A stretch of 52,595 nucleotides of DNA from Oscillospiraceae bacterium. GTDB lineage: Bacteria > Bacillota > Clostridia > Oscillospirales > Oscillospiraceae. The notes beneath the pieces are model-generated. The model searched no databases, was not told the DNA's origin, and saw only the letters and a list, made by a program, of their open reading frames with translations. The stretch covers positions 1 through 52,595 of the forward strand of contig JAFRQP010000042.1 of NCBI GenBank assembly GCA_017428565.1, given 5' to 3'. Below are positions 1 through 7,950 of this stretch, piece after piece (the stretch's first letter is position 1; each line of letters begins with the position of its first letter). The position numbers and the translations under genes are program-made.

Positions 1-1883
1 ATCTTTCCATGCTGACAGGATACTGCGCAGGATGGAGCCTGAAGCAGCTGATCCGCGAAGGGCTCGGCGGCATTCCGGGCAAGATCACTTCCTCCCCCGC
101 AAGCCATCTCTCCACCCTCTGCAACCAGATGGTGAACTTCCTGGGCATCATGCAGAACGAGTGGGCCGGCGCCCAGGCCTTCTCCTCCTTCGACACCTAC
201 CTGGCTCCCTTCGTCAAGGTGGACAACCTGAGCTACAAGGAAGTCAAGCAGTGCATCCAGTCCTTCGTCTTCGGCGTGAACACCCCCAGCCGCTGGGGCA
301 CCCAGGCGCCCTTCTCCAACATCACCCTGGACTGGACCGTCCCCGCCGACCTGAAGAACCTGCCGGCCATCGTGGGCGGCAAGGAGATGGACTTCACCTA
401 CGGCGACTGCAAGGCGGAGATGGATCTGGTCAACAAGGCCTTCATCAACGTCATGATCGAGGGCGACGCCAACGGCCGCGGCTTCCAGTACCCCATCCCC
501 ACCTACTCCATCACCCGGGACTTTGACTGGTCTCCCACCGAGAACAACAAGCTCCTCTTCGAGATGACCGCCAAGTACGGCACCCCCTACTTCTCCAACT
601 ACATCAACTCCGACATGGAGCCCTCCGACGTGCGCAGCATGTGCTGCCGCCTGCGTCTGGACCTGCGTGAGCTGCGCAAAAAGTCCGGCGGCTACTTCGG
701 CTCCGGCGAGAGCACCGGCTCCATCGGCGTGGTGACCCTGAACATGCCGCGTCTGGCCTACCAGAGCAAGGACGAGAAGGACTTTTACCAGCGTCTGGAC
801 AAGCTGATGGATCTGGCGGCCCGCAGCCTGAAGATCAAGCGCACCGTCATCACCAAGCTCCTCAACGAGGGTCTCTATCCCTACACCAAGCACTACCTGG
901 GCACCTTTGAGAACCACTTCTCCACCATCGGCCTGGTGGGCATGAACGAGGCCGGCCTCAACGCCAAGTGGCTGCGCTGCGACATGACCGATCCCCGCTG
1001 CCAGGAGTTCACCAAGCAGGTGCTGGATCACATGCGCGAGCGGCTGAGCGATTACCAGGAGCAGTACGGCGACCTGTACAACCTGGAGGCCACCCCCGCC
1101 GAGTCCACCTCCTACCGCTTCGCCAAGCACGACGTGGAGGACTTCCCCGACATCATCACCGCGGCCGAGCCCGGCGGCGCCCCCTACTACACCAACAGCT
1201 CCCACCTGCCCGTGAGCTACACCGACGATATCTTCGAGGCGCTGGACATTCAGGACGATCTGCAGACCCGCTACACCTCCGGCACCGTGTTCCACGCCTT
1301 TCTGGGCGAGAAGCTGCCCGACTGGGAGGCGGCCGCCAACCTGGTGCGCAAGATCGCGGAGAACTACCGTCTGCCCTACTACACCATGTCCCCCACCTAC
1401 TCGGTTTGCAAGGATCACGGCTACCTCACCGGCGAGCACTTCACCTGCCCCCACTGCGGCCAGAGCGCCGAGGTCTACAGCCGCATCACCGGCTACTACC
1501 GCCCGGTGCAGAACTGGAACGAGGGCAAGACCCAGGAGTACAAGGAGCGCCGGGAGTATGACCTGGGCCACTCCAGCCTGAAGCACGCCGGCCCCATCGA
1601 GCCCCACAAGCTCGCCCCCGCCGCCGACGCCCCCGCCGCGCCGGAGAAACCCGGCTTCGCCACGCCCATCCTCTTCGCCACCGCCACCTGCCCCAACTGC
1701 CGCATCGCCTGCAGCTATATGGACAAGGCCGGCTTCCGCTATGACAAGATCCTGGCGGACGAGCACCCGGAGCTTGCCAAGGAGTACGGCGTGAAGCAGG
1801 CGCCCACCCTGATCGTCCCCCGGGACGGCGGCTTTGAGAAGATCGCCGGCGCCGGCGCCATCAAGCAGTACGTGACCCAGTGA
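1..1883 (+). CDS. nrdD: Anaerobic ribonucleoside-triphosphate reductase NrdD (5' partial) with C-terminal glutaredoxin-like domain
   Basis: Reduces ribonucleotides to deoxyribonucleotides in the absence of oxygen by a glycyl-radical mechanism. The gene begins before the window; the frame is open from base 3, and the first ATG (base 9) lies in the conserved AGWSLKQLIREGL region, so it is not the start. Counting from that ATG: a zinc-type site C467-x2-H470 with C480-x2-C483, then the glycyl-radical loop RITGYY with Gly495. After a short Ala/Pro linker comes a thioredoxin-fold domain, about residues 548-624, with the redox pair C561-P-N-C564 and a cis-Pro segment (QAPTL). The tail is an addition to the usual NrdD architecture and could be an in-cis electron donor (inference). 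No activase gene nrdG follows; the next gene is separated by a terminator. Identity is certain; the tail's role is not. Confidence 0.96.
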   Translation, partial: LSMLTGYCAGWSLKQLIREGLGGIPGKITSSPASHLSTLCNQMVNFLGIMQNEWAGAQAFSSFDTYLAPFVKVDNLSYKEVKQCIQSFVFGVNTPSRWGTQAPFSNITLDWTVPADLKNLPAIVGGKEMDFTYGDCKAEMDLVNKAFINVMIEGDANGRGFQYPIPTYSITRDFDWSPTENNKLLFEMTAKYGTPYFSNYINSDMEPSDVRSMCCRLRLDLRELRKKSGGYFGSGESTGSIGVVTLNMPRLAYQSKDEKDFYQRLDKLMDLAARSLKIKRTVITKLLNEGLYPYTKHYLGTFENHFSTIGLVGMNEAGLNAKWLRCDMTDPRCQEFTKQVLDHMRERLSDYQEQYGDLYNLEATPAESTSYRFAKHDVEDFPDIITAAEPGGAPYYTNSSHLPVSYTDDIFEALDIQDDLQTRYTSGTVFHAFLGEKLPDWEAAANLVRKIAENYRLPYYTMSPTYSVCKDHGYLTGEHFTCPHCGQSAEVYSRITGYYRPVQNWNEGKTQEYKERREYDLGHSSLKHAGPIEPHKLAPAADAPAAPEKPGFATPILFATATCPNCRIACSYMDKAGFRYDKILADEHPELAKEYGVKQAPTLIVPRDGGFEKIAGAGAIKQYVTQ

Positions 1884-1911
1884 GGACCGATTTCTGCTTT
1901 ACATCCTGAAC

Positions 1912-1948
1912 AACCGGATTCGTGCATCCCGCACGGATCCGGTTTTTT
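1912..1948 (+). terminator. Rho-independent terminator after nrdD
   Basis: A 14-bp stem (1912-1925 with 1931-1944, one G-T pair) closes a 5-nt loop and runs into a T tract. It lies 29 bases past the nrdD stop codon and ends that transcript. Confidence 0.93.
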
Positions 1949-1979
1949 GCGTCTCAAGGGCTCTGCCGCAAGAAATCTC

Positions 1980-2008
1980 TTGTTTTTCGGGGGAAGGAAT
2001 GATATGAT
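1980..2008 (+). promoter_or_regulatory. Sigma-A-type promoter for the chbG-yfhO pair
   Basis: TTGTTT (1980-1985), 17-bp spacer, TATGAT (2003-2008), about 45 bases before the ATG at 2054 and directly after the nrdD terminator. Read by eye; no start-site data. Confidence 0.6.
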
Positions 2009-2053
2009 GACCTAGTTATGACAAAAATGGTTGTATGATCGGGAGCAACGAAC

Positions 2054-2941
2054 ATGGTGGAGTTTCACGCGGATGATTACGGCCTCTTTCCGGCCCAGAG
2101 CAGACGGATCCTGCAGTGCTTCACGGAGGGGGCGCTGAACGGCGTCAGTCTGATGCCCAACAGCCCCTTCCTGGAGGACTGTCTGGCCATGCTGCCGGAG
2201 AAGGGTCTGGCGCTGACCGTGCATCTGAACCTGATGGAGGGGCGCGCGGTGGCGCCGAAGGAGGAGCTGCCCCATCTGGTGGATGGGGAGGGCGTCTTTC
2301 GCGTCTCCTTCGCCGCCCTGCTCTTCGCCCGTCTCACCGGGCGCTATGGGGTCTACCGCCGGGAGCTGAAGCGGGAGCTCTCCGCCCAGATCCACGCCCT
2401 GCTCCCGGCATTTCAGCGGCGGGGGGCCGCGCTGCGGCTGGACGGTCACGCCCACTGGCACATGCTGCCCGTAGTCTTCGACGCGCTGATGGACCTGATC
2501 CGGGAGGAGGAGCTGCCGGTGCGCTACATCCGCATCCCCCGGGAGCCTTTGGGCCTGCTGGCCCGGCGCCTGTTCTCCGTCCTGCCCTTCCACCCCATCA
2601 ATATCGTCAAAAGCCTGCTGCTGCACGCGCTGGCGGGCCGGAACCTGCGCCGCCACCGGGAGGCGCTCAGCGGCATGGAGCGGAAGCTCTTTCTGGGCGT
2701 GCTCTTCTCCGGCCGCTTTGACTATCCCAAGCTCTCCCGCCTGCTTCCCGCCCTGGAGGCCGAGGCGGCGCGGCGCGGCTGGGGCCTGGAGCTGCTGCTC
2801 CATCCCGGCGCGGTCTATGAAGAGGAAGATATCCGCGCCTTGACCAACTGCTGTGACCGAAGATTTTTGACCAGCCCCGACCGTATGGCGGAGGCGGAGG
2901 CCCTGCGGCGCATAGGCAGGAAGGAGGAAGCAAATGCCTGA
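2054..2941 (+). CDS. ChbG/YdjC-family carbohydrate deacetylase
   Basis: 295 residues, normal for the YdjC/ChbG family of metal-dependent N-deacetylases that remove acetyl groups from amino sugars. The family metal and active-site pattern is visible: HADDYG at residues 5-10 (Asp7, Asp8), His57 in TVHLN, and the cluster H132-A-H134-W-H136. The start follows a modest GGAG. The last eight bases overlap the ATG of the YfhO gene, so the two are probably translationally coupled. With a membrane glycosyltransferase as partner, the substrate may be an N-acetylated envelope sugar rather than chitobiose (inference). The family is clear; the substrate is unknown. Confidence 0.87.
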   Translation: MVEFHADDYGLFPAQSRRILQCFTEGALNGVSLMPNSPFLEDCLAMLPEKGLALTVHLNLMEGRAVAPKEELPHLVDGEGVFRVSFAALLFARLTGRYGVYRRELKRELSAQIHALLPAFQRRGAALRLDGHAHWHMLPVVFDALMDLIREEELPVRYIRIPREPLGLLARRLFSVLPFHPINIVKSLLLHALAGRNLRRHREALSGMERKLFLGVLFSGRFDYPKLSRLLPALEAEAARRGWGLELLLHPGAVYEEEDIRALTNCCDRRFLTSPDRMAEAEALRRIGRKEEANA

Positions 2942-5627
2942 GAAACGGAAGCGTCTCTTGCTGGCAGGCTCCTTCTTCCTGCCCTTTTTCCTGCTGCTGG
3001 GCATCTACGCGCTGATCGGCGTCGCCCCCTTCGGGGACCGGATGCTCCTGATCTCCGACGGCCAGGGCCAGTATCTCAGCTTTTTCGCGCTGTATCAGGA
3101 CATCTTCGCCGGCCGGGCGGACCCCTTCTACAGCTTCGGCAAACTCCTGGGCGGCCCGGTGAGCGGGCTGTTCGCCTACTACCTGGCCAGCCCCTTCCAT
3201 CTGCTTCTGCTGCTCTTCCCCAAGGAGCAGATCGCCCTGGGCGTGAACGGCATGATCCTGCTGAAGCTGAGCGCCTGCGGGCTGAGCATGGGCCTCTATC
3301 TGAAGCACACCCGGGGCCTCCGGCCGGAAAGCCTGCTCTTCACCACGGCCTACGCCCTCTGCGGCTACAACACCGCCTACGCCTGGTGCGTCATGTGGCT
3401 GGACGCGGTGATCCTCCTGCCCCTGGTGGCCCTGGGGATCGAGCGGCTCTGGCGGGAGGGGCGCCCCCTGCTCTATATTTTGAGCCTGGGGCTGGGCATC
3501 GTCTGCTGCTTCTACACCGGCTATATGCTCTGCGCCTTTTCGGTGCTGTACCTACTCTGGCTCCTGTGTCGGGAGCCCGCGTCTCTGCGGCCCTTCCCCT
3601 GGCGGCGGCTGCTGCGCTACGCGCTTGCCTCCCTGCTCTCCGGCGGGCTCGCCGCCTGGCTGCTGCTGCCGGGCTACCTGGCGCTGAGCGGCGGCGTGCC
3701 GGTGACGCCCTATGAATCCCTGGCCCGGCTGAGCTATCCTGCGGCCACGCGGATCCTGGGCTGGCTGCTGCCGGGCACGGGGGACCGGCTGGTGCTGCCC
3801 ATGCTGCTTTGCCTAGGCCTGCTCTTCGCCGCGGCCGTGGGGGGGCTGATCCTGGCGCTGTTCAAGCTGAAAAAGCGCGCCGCCCTCTGCACCGGGGCCC
3901 TCTGTCTGGGCTTTTTCGCGCTGTGGTATTTCTGCATCGACGTGCCCATCTGCCGGGAGGAGCTGCTCTTTTCCCAGCGGCAAGTCCTCCCCAAGCTGCT
4001 CCTCGGCCTGGTGCCCTACTGGGAGTTTTATGACGGCAGCCCCAACCTCTACGCCGGCACCCTGGCCTTCCTGCTGGGACTGAGCTTCTTTTGGAACCGG
4101 TCCCTGCCCCGGCGGGAGCGGGCCGCCGGCGGCCTGTTCCTGCTGGCGCTGCTGGCCTCCGCCTGCTTCTATCTGCCGAATCTGGCCTGGCACGGCTTTG
4201 AGGAGAACAGCTGCTTCAACTACCGCTGGTCCTTCGTCTTTCCCTTCGTGCTGCTGGTGCTGGCGGAACGCTCCTTCGAAAACCGGGAGGGGCTGAGCCG
4301 CGCCGCGCTGCTGCTGCCGGCCGGCGCCGCGGCGGGGATCCTGGTCCTGGCCGCCCTGCAGCCCATCTGGTTCCTGGAGGGCTGGATGCTGCCGGTCATC
4401 GGCGCCTTCCTGGCCCTGGAGCTGGCGCTGCTGCTCTGGTGGCGAAAGGGCAGCAGGCCCGCCCTCCGGCTCCTGGTGCTGACCGGCGTGGCGGCCCTCT
4501 GCCTCAACGCGGGCTGGAGCTTTGCCGACCAGACGAGTCACGGCGGCTCCTGCCGGGGGCTGCGGGACGCCATCCTGGCCGAACAGACCCGCATCGACGG
4601 GACCCGCCCGGCGGAGGGGGACTTCTACCGCATCCGCAAGTCCGGCTCCGTCAGCAACAAGAACGACCCCCTGCTCTTTGACTACGCTGGCCTTGTGCAC
4701 TTCAGCTCCTCCGAAAAGCGGGCCACCCTGCTCTTCGTCACCCGGATGGGACAGCACAGCTATCTGAAATACTGGGCAAACGGCGACGAGGGGGAGAGCC
4801 GGGCGGCGGACGCGCTGCTGGGCGTGGGGCGCTGGCTGGGCGAGCAGGGCCCCGCGGGCTATCGGCCCCTGGGCGGGGGCGTCTGGGAGAACCCGGACGC
4901 GCTGCCCCTGGCCTTCCTGGCCCACCGGGACGCGACCGCGCCCCCGGCCATGGACGAGGCCGTCTGCCGAAACATCAACCGGGCCTACAGCCTGCTGACC
5001 GGGACCGAGGCGGAGATCTTCGTGCCGGCGGAGGCGGAGGGCCTGCGGCTCACCGTCACCCGGGAGGAGCCCCTTTACCTGCAGAGCTGGAGCCCGGCCA
5101 TCACCGGCTGCACCCTGCACTCCGGCGGGGAGACCCTGGCGGCGTTTTCCGAGCTGTACTATCCAAACGCCCTCTGTCTCGGGGTCTTTGCCCCGGGGAC
5201 GGAGCTGGAGATCCGGCTCAGCGGCGAGGGGGAGATCCCGCCCGCGCCGGCGGAAGTCTTCTTTTACGAGGACGGCGCGGCGCTGACAGCCTGCGTGCAG
5301 ACGCTGCAAAGCGGGCGCTGCGAGACGCGGATCCTCAGCGCCTCCCGGCTGGAGATCCGCACGGAGGCGGAGGAGGAGCGCCTGCTGGTGCTGACGCTTC
5401 CCCTGGACGAGGGCTGGGCTGTCACGGTGGACGGGGCCCCCGCGGAGCCGGAGCAGGCGCTGGACCTGCTGCTGGCCCTGCGGCTGCCCGCCGGGGAACA
5501 CAGCGTCACCCTGCGCTACACGCCGCCGGGGCTGAAGCTCGGACTGGCGCTGTCCGTCCTTTCCCTGGCCGCAACCGCCGCCTGGGCGCTGTGGAGGCGG
5601 CGCAAAGGCTTGCCTTTCCGGGCCTGA
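2934..5627 (+). CDS. YfhO-family multi-spanning membrane glycosyltransferase (GT-C type)
   Basis: 897 residues with a strong AAGGAGGAAG-type ribosome site inside the end of the preceding gene. The N-terminal ~520 residues are a series of hydrophobic helices, with the family-typical LISDGQGQYLSFF after helix 1 and PFYSFGK in the first outer loop. A long extracytoplasmic domain (about 525-870) and a last helix followed by RRRKG close the protein. In Bacillus, YfhO is the GT-C enzyme that moves a sugar from undecaprenyl phosphate onto lipoteichoic acid, with CsbB and GtcA. CsbB/GtcA-like genes lie at 23.4-24.8 kb in this window. The acceptor here is unknown. Confidence 0.85.
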   Translation: MPEKRKRLLLAGSFFLPFFLLLGIYALIGVAPFGDRMLLISDGQGQYLSFFALYQDIFAGRADPFYSFGKLLGGPVSGLFAYYLASPFHLLLLLFPKEQIALGVNGMILLKLSACGLSMGLYLKHTRGLRPESLLFTTAYALCGYNTAYAWCVMWLDAVILLPLVALGIERLWREGRPLLYILSLGLGIVCCFYTGYMLCAFSVLYLLWLLCREPASLRPFPWRRLLRYALASLLSGGLAAWLLLPGYLALSGGVPVTPYESLARLSYPAATRILGWLLPGTGDRLVLPMLLCLGLLFAAAVGGLILALFKLKKRAALCTGALCLGFFALWYFCIDVPICREELLFSQRQVLPKLLLGLVPYWEFYDGSPNLYAGTLAFLLGLSFFWNRSLPRRERAAGGLFLLALLASACFYLPNLAWHGFEENSCFNYRWSFVFPFVLLVLAERSFENREGLSRAALLLPAGAAAGILVLAALQPIWFLEGWMLPVIGAFLALELALLLWWRKGSRPALRLLVLTGVAALCLNAGWSFADQTSHGGSCRGLRDAILAEQTRIDGTRPAEGDFYRIRKSGSVSNKNDPLLFDYAGLVHFSSSEKRATLLFVTRMGQHSYLKYWANGDEGESRAADALLGVGRWLGEQGPAGYRPLGGGVWENPDALPLAFLAHRDATAPPAMDEAVCRNINRAYSLLTGTEAEIFVPAEAEGLRLTVTREEPLYLQSWSPAITGCTLHSGGETLAAFSELYYPNALCLGVFAPGTELEIRLSGEGEIPPAPAEVFFYEDGAALTACVQTLQSGRCETRILSASRLEIRTEAEEERLLVLTLPLDEGWAVTVDGAPAEPEQALDLLLALRLPAGEHSVTLRYTPPGLKLGLALSVLSLAATAAWALWRRRKGLPFRA

Positions 5628-5638
5628 ACTGCTATACT
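5610..5638 (+). promoter_or_regulatory. Promoter at the end of yfhO, candidate trxB promoter
   Basis: TTGCCT (5610-5615), 17-bp spacer, TATACT (5633-5638). The -35 lies in the last codons of the upstream gene. It points toward trxB, whose start is about 415 bases downstream, leaving a long repeat-filled leader. No better promoter was recognised closer to trxB. Confidence 0.55.
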
Positions 5639-5739
5639 GGAAGAAAAGGGGCACGGCAGACCCGCACCCCCGCAGTCTGGCCTCCGCCTTGCGGTGCCCG
5701 AAAAAATGTTCGCGCATTCGCCTGCTCCATTTTTTCGTC

Positions 5740-5846
5740 CTCCCCCCTTTTGTCCGCTTCGCGGACATTTCCCCCGCCGGGGGAATCTTCCGCTGCGGAA
5801 ATTGCGGCTTCGCTTCTTCCGCCCCCGGCGGCGCGAAGCCGCAATT
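5740..5846. repeat. Cluster of intergenic hairpins
   Basis: Four consecutive palindromes: TCCGC/GCGGA near 5756-5765, TCCCCC/GGGGGA near 5770-5785, TTCCGC/GCGGAA near 5788-5800, and a perfect 14-bp inverted repeat AATTGCGGCTTCGC at 5800-5813 with 5833-5846. No gene was seen. This type of palindrome mosaic is common between genes of gut Firmicutes. Confidence 0.75.
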
Positions 5847-6036
5847 CCCCCGGAGGGGGAGCCTATATAGATTCCCGCGGGACTGACACCCCCTCAGTCA
5901 CGGCGCTTGCGTGAGACGCGCCGTGCCAGCTCCCCCGGAGGGGGAGCCTATATAGATTCCCGCGGGACTGACACCCCCTCAGTCACGGCGCTTGCGTGAG
6001 ACGCGCCGTGCCAGCTCCCCCGGAGGGGGAGCCTAT
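5846..6036 (+). repeat. 85-bp tandem direct repeat in the trxB leader
   Basis: Units begin at 5846, 5931 and 6016 (TCCCCCGGAGGGGGAGCCTA), so there are two complete 85-bp copies and a 21-base start of a third. Each unit contains the hairpin CACGGCGC/GCGCCGTG and a CTCCCCCGGAGGGGGAG palindrome. The third start ends three bases before the trxB ribosome-binding region, so the repeat lies wholly in the presumed 5' leader. Confidence 0.93.
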
Positions 6037-6054
6037 AAGGAAAGGATGATTGAA

Positions 6055-6957
6055 ATGTACGATATTCTCATCATCGGCGGGGGCCCGGCGGGCCTCACCG
6101 CCGCCACCTACGCCTGCCGGGCGGGAAAAACCGTTCTGGTGCTGGAAAAAGCCGCCTTCGGCGGGCAGATCACCTGGTCCCCCCGGGTGGAGAACTTCCC
6201 GGGCTTCGTGTCCATCAGCGGCAACGAGCTGGGGGACAAGCTGCTGGAGCAGGCCATGGAGCAGGGGGCCGAGGTGGAGCTGGAGGAGGTCGCCGGTCTG
6301 GCGCGAAACGGCGAGACCTGGACTGTCCGCTGCGACTCCGGCGCGGCCTTTGAGGGCCGGGCCGTGATTCTGGCCACGGGGGCCCATCCCCGGATGCTGG
6401 GCATTCCCCGGGAGGAGGAGCTGGTGGGCAGCGGCGTGGGCTACTGCGCGGTCTGCGACGGTGCCTTCTACAAGGGCAAGGCCGTGGCCGTGAACGGCGG
6501 CGGCAACAGCGCCCTGCAGGACGCCCTGCTGCTCAGCGAGAGCTGCAGCAAGGTCTACCTGATCCACCGCCGGGATTCCTTCCGGGGCGAGCAGAAGCTG
6601 GTGGACGCGCTGCGGGCGCGGGAGAACGTGGAATTCGTGCTGAACGCCTCCGTCACGGCGCTCCTGGGCGAGGAGGAGCTCAGCGGCGTCGTCGTGGAGC
6701 AGGAGGGCCGGACGCGGGTGATCGGCGTGGAGGGGCTTTTCGTGGCCATCGGCCATCGGCCCGATCTGGACGCCTTCGCCCCCTGGCTCGCCCTGGACAG
6801 GGCCGGCTATGCCGACGCGGGGGAGGACTGCCTGACCCCCACCGAGGGTCTTTTCGTGGCGGGGGACTGCCGGAAGAAGGCCGTCCGCCAGCTCACCACC
6901 GCCGCCGCCGACGGCGCCGTGGCGGCCCTGGCCGCCTGCCGCTGGCTGGACCGGTGA
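6055..6957 (+). CDS. trxB: Thioredoxin reductase
   Basis: Flavoenzyme that passes electrons from NAD(P)H through FAD and a redox disulfide to thioredoxin. From the ATG at 6055 (SD AAAGG, 8-9 bases upstream) the protein has 300 residues. A second ATG at 6046 is in frame but touches the SD, so 6055 is preferred. FAD motif GGGPAG at 8-13, redox site C131-A-V-C134-D-G, nucleotide-site GGGNSA (the usual Asp is Asn), HRRDSFR (the basic patch expected for NADPH) and the second FAD motif VAGDC near the C-terminus. It is a single gene, with no thioredoxin gene beside it. Confidence 0.94.
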   Translation: MYDILIIGGGPAGLTAATYACRAGKTVLVLEKAAFGGQITWSPRVENFPGFVSISGNELGDKLLEQAMEQGAEVELEEVAGLARNGETWTVRCDSGAAFEGRAVILATGAHPRMLGIPREEELVGSGVGYCAVCDGAFYKGKAVAVNGGGNSALQDALLLSESCSKVYLIHRRDSFRGEQKLVDALRARENVEFVLNASVTALLGEEELSGVVVEQEGRTRVIGVEGLFVAIGHRPDLDAFAPWLALDRAGYADAGEDCLTPTEGLFVAGDCRKKAVRQLTTAAADGAVAALAACRWLDR

Positions 6958-6961
6958 TGTT

Positions 6962-6991
6962 AGTTTTCAGTTTTCAGTTTTGAGTTTTGAG
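6962..6991 (+). repeat. 7-bp repeat array after trxB
   Basis: Four AGTTTTN units (N = C, C, G, G) plus AG. The array starts exactly four bases after the trxB stop codon TGA and leads into the hairpin at 6997-7026. It belongs to the heptamer family seen at 10.7, 12.2, 30.6 and 39.6 kb. Confidence 0.85.
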
Positions 6992-6996
6992 AAAAC

Positions 6997-7026
6997 GATC
7001 CCCGGAGCGAATCCGCTCCGGGGATC
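6997..7026 (-). terminator. Hairpin terminator between trxB and the minus-strand membrane gene
   Basis: Perfect 13-bp stem GATCCCCGGAGCG / CGCTCCGGGGATC with a 4-base loop. On the minus strand it is followed by GTTTTCTC, so it mainly ends the gene at 7073-7873. It may also stop trxB transcripts. Confidence 0.75.
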
Positions 7027-7072
7027 ATTCTATGTGGGGGAAGCACGGAAATTCGCGAGGAACAAACACCGT

Positions 7073-7873
7073 TCAGCGGATGTGATCCCAGCCGCAGTAG
7101 TTGTTCAAAAGCCAGGGCAGATCCTGCGCCACGTCCAGATCACGGTCCTCAAAAATAATGTATCCGATCTCATGCTCGACGTCGTTGGTGACAACGATAA
7201 AACAGCATTTATAGTAGCAACCATAGGGATAGGAACTCTCATCTGCATCGTCCGAAGGCAGAACAACGCGGAAAACATCGTCCCCGATAACGGCGCTGGG
7301 CTCAGCCCAGGATGGCTCCGTCTTTCCGGTCGACAAAGGCTCCGTCCGGAAGACATATCGCCTCTCCAGCGCGGCCTTTTCCTCCCAATAGTCCGCCTCC
7401 TCATAGCGGCAGAGCAAGGTGCGGGAACGGCTTTGGAAGATCCCGCCCGACCACGCATAGCTGTGGCATACGAGGGATTTGGGATTCCCGAGCTCCAGCG
7501 GGAGGGAGAGCTTGTCCGGAAAGACTTCGGAGCAAAGGCTTTCAAAACGCTCCTGCGCGTAGATCCGGGTGGAGCGGTGGAGCACTGTGGGAAGAACCAG
7601 GCTGAAAAACCCCAGAACCAACAGCACGAGCACCAAGAGAATGATGGCCCAGGCTTTTGCAATCGACGAGCGCCGGGAGCGAAACAGAAAGATCAGCAGG
7701 GACACAATGAGCCCGACCAGGAGGATCAGGCAAAAGGTGATCCGGTTCTCTTTCGTCAGCACAAGCCCGAAGAGCAGCACAGCCGCCAGGAGCAGAACCA
7801 GGCTCGGCCCGCACCAGATCAGCAGCTTGACGCCCCAGGCCGGCAGGCGGGACTTTTTTTCTGCAGCATTCAT
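7073..7873 (-). CDS. Membrane protein of unknown function
   Basis: 266 residues, SD AAGGAG seven bases before the ATG. Three hydrophobic helices, about residues 15-38, 45-62 and 73-97, are followed by a ~165-residue domain, probably outside the membrane, with scattered Cys and Tyr (for example GCYYKCC). I do not recognise a family. The codon mix is less GC-rich than in the neighbours (more AAA, GAT and TTT), a mild hint of a different history. It stands alone between trxB and the HAD gene, with its own terminator. No function is proposed. Confidence 0.75.
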   Translation of the reverse strand: MNAAEKKSRLPAWGVKLLIWCGPSLVLLLAAVLLFGLVLTKENRITFCLILLVGLIVSLLIFLFRSRRSSIAKAWAIILLVLVLLVLGFFSLVLPTVLHRSTRIYAQERFESLCSEVFPDKLSLPLELGNPKSLVCHSYAWSGGIFQSRSRTLLCRYEEADYWEEKAALERRYVFRTEPLSTGKTEPSWAEPSAVIGDDVFRVVLPSDDADESSYPYGCYYKCCFIVVTNDVEHEIGYIIFEDRDLDVAQDLPWLLNNYCGWDHIR

Positions 7874-7950
7874 GGCAGACTCCTTTCATGCTTTCTGTCA
7901 GAATAACGGATGAGGCGCACAAAAGGTTTCAGCGGATTTGAAAAAATTAT

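Noticed and set aside
3813-5768. Long minus-strand frame (651 codons) opposite yfhO
   Set aside because: Low-complexity Gln/Arg/Gly translation, no motif, and it covers a well-supported membrane protein gene.
5846-6036. 85-bp repeat as a CRISPR array or riboswitch
   Set aside because: Contiguous copies without spacers, and no known aptamer core; better described as a tandem repeat of an intergenic palindrome.
6962-6991. Heptamer arrays as CRISPR
   Set aside because: The units are 7 bases with no spacers, and no cas genes are present.
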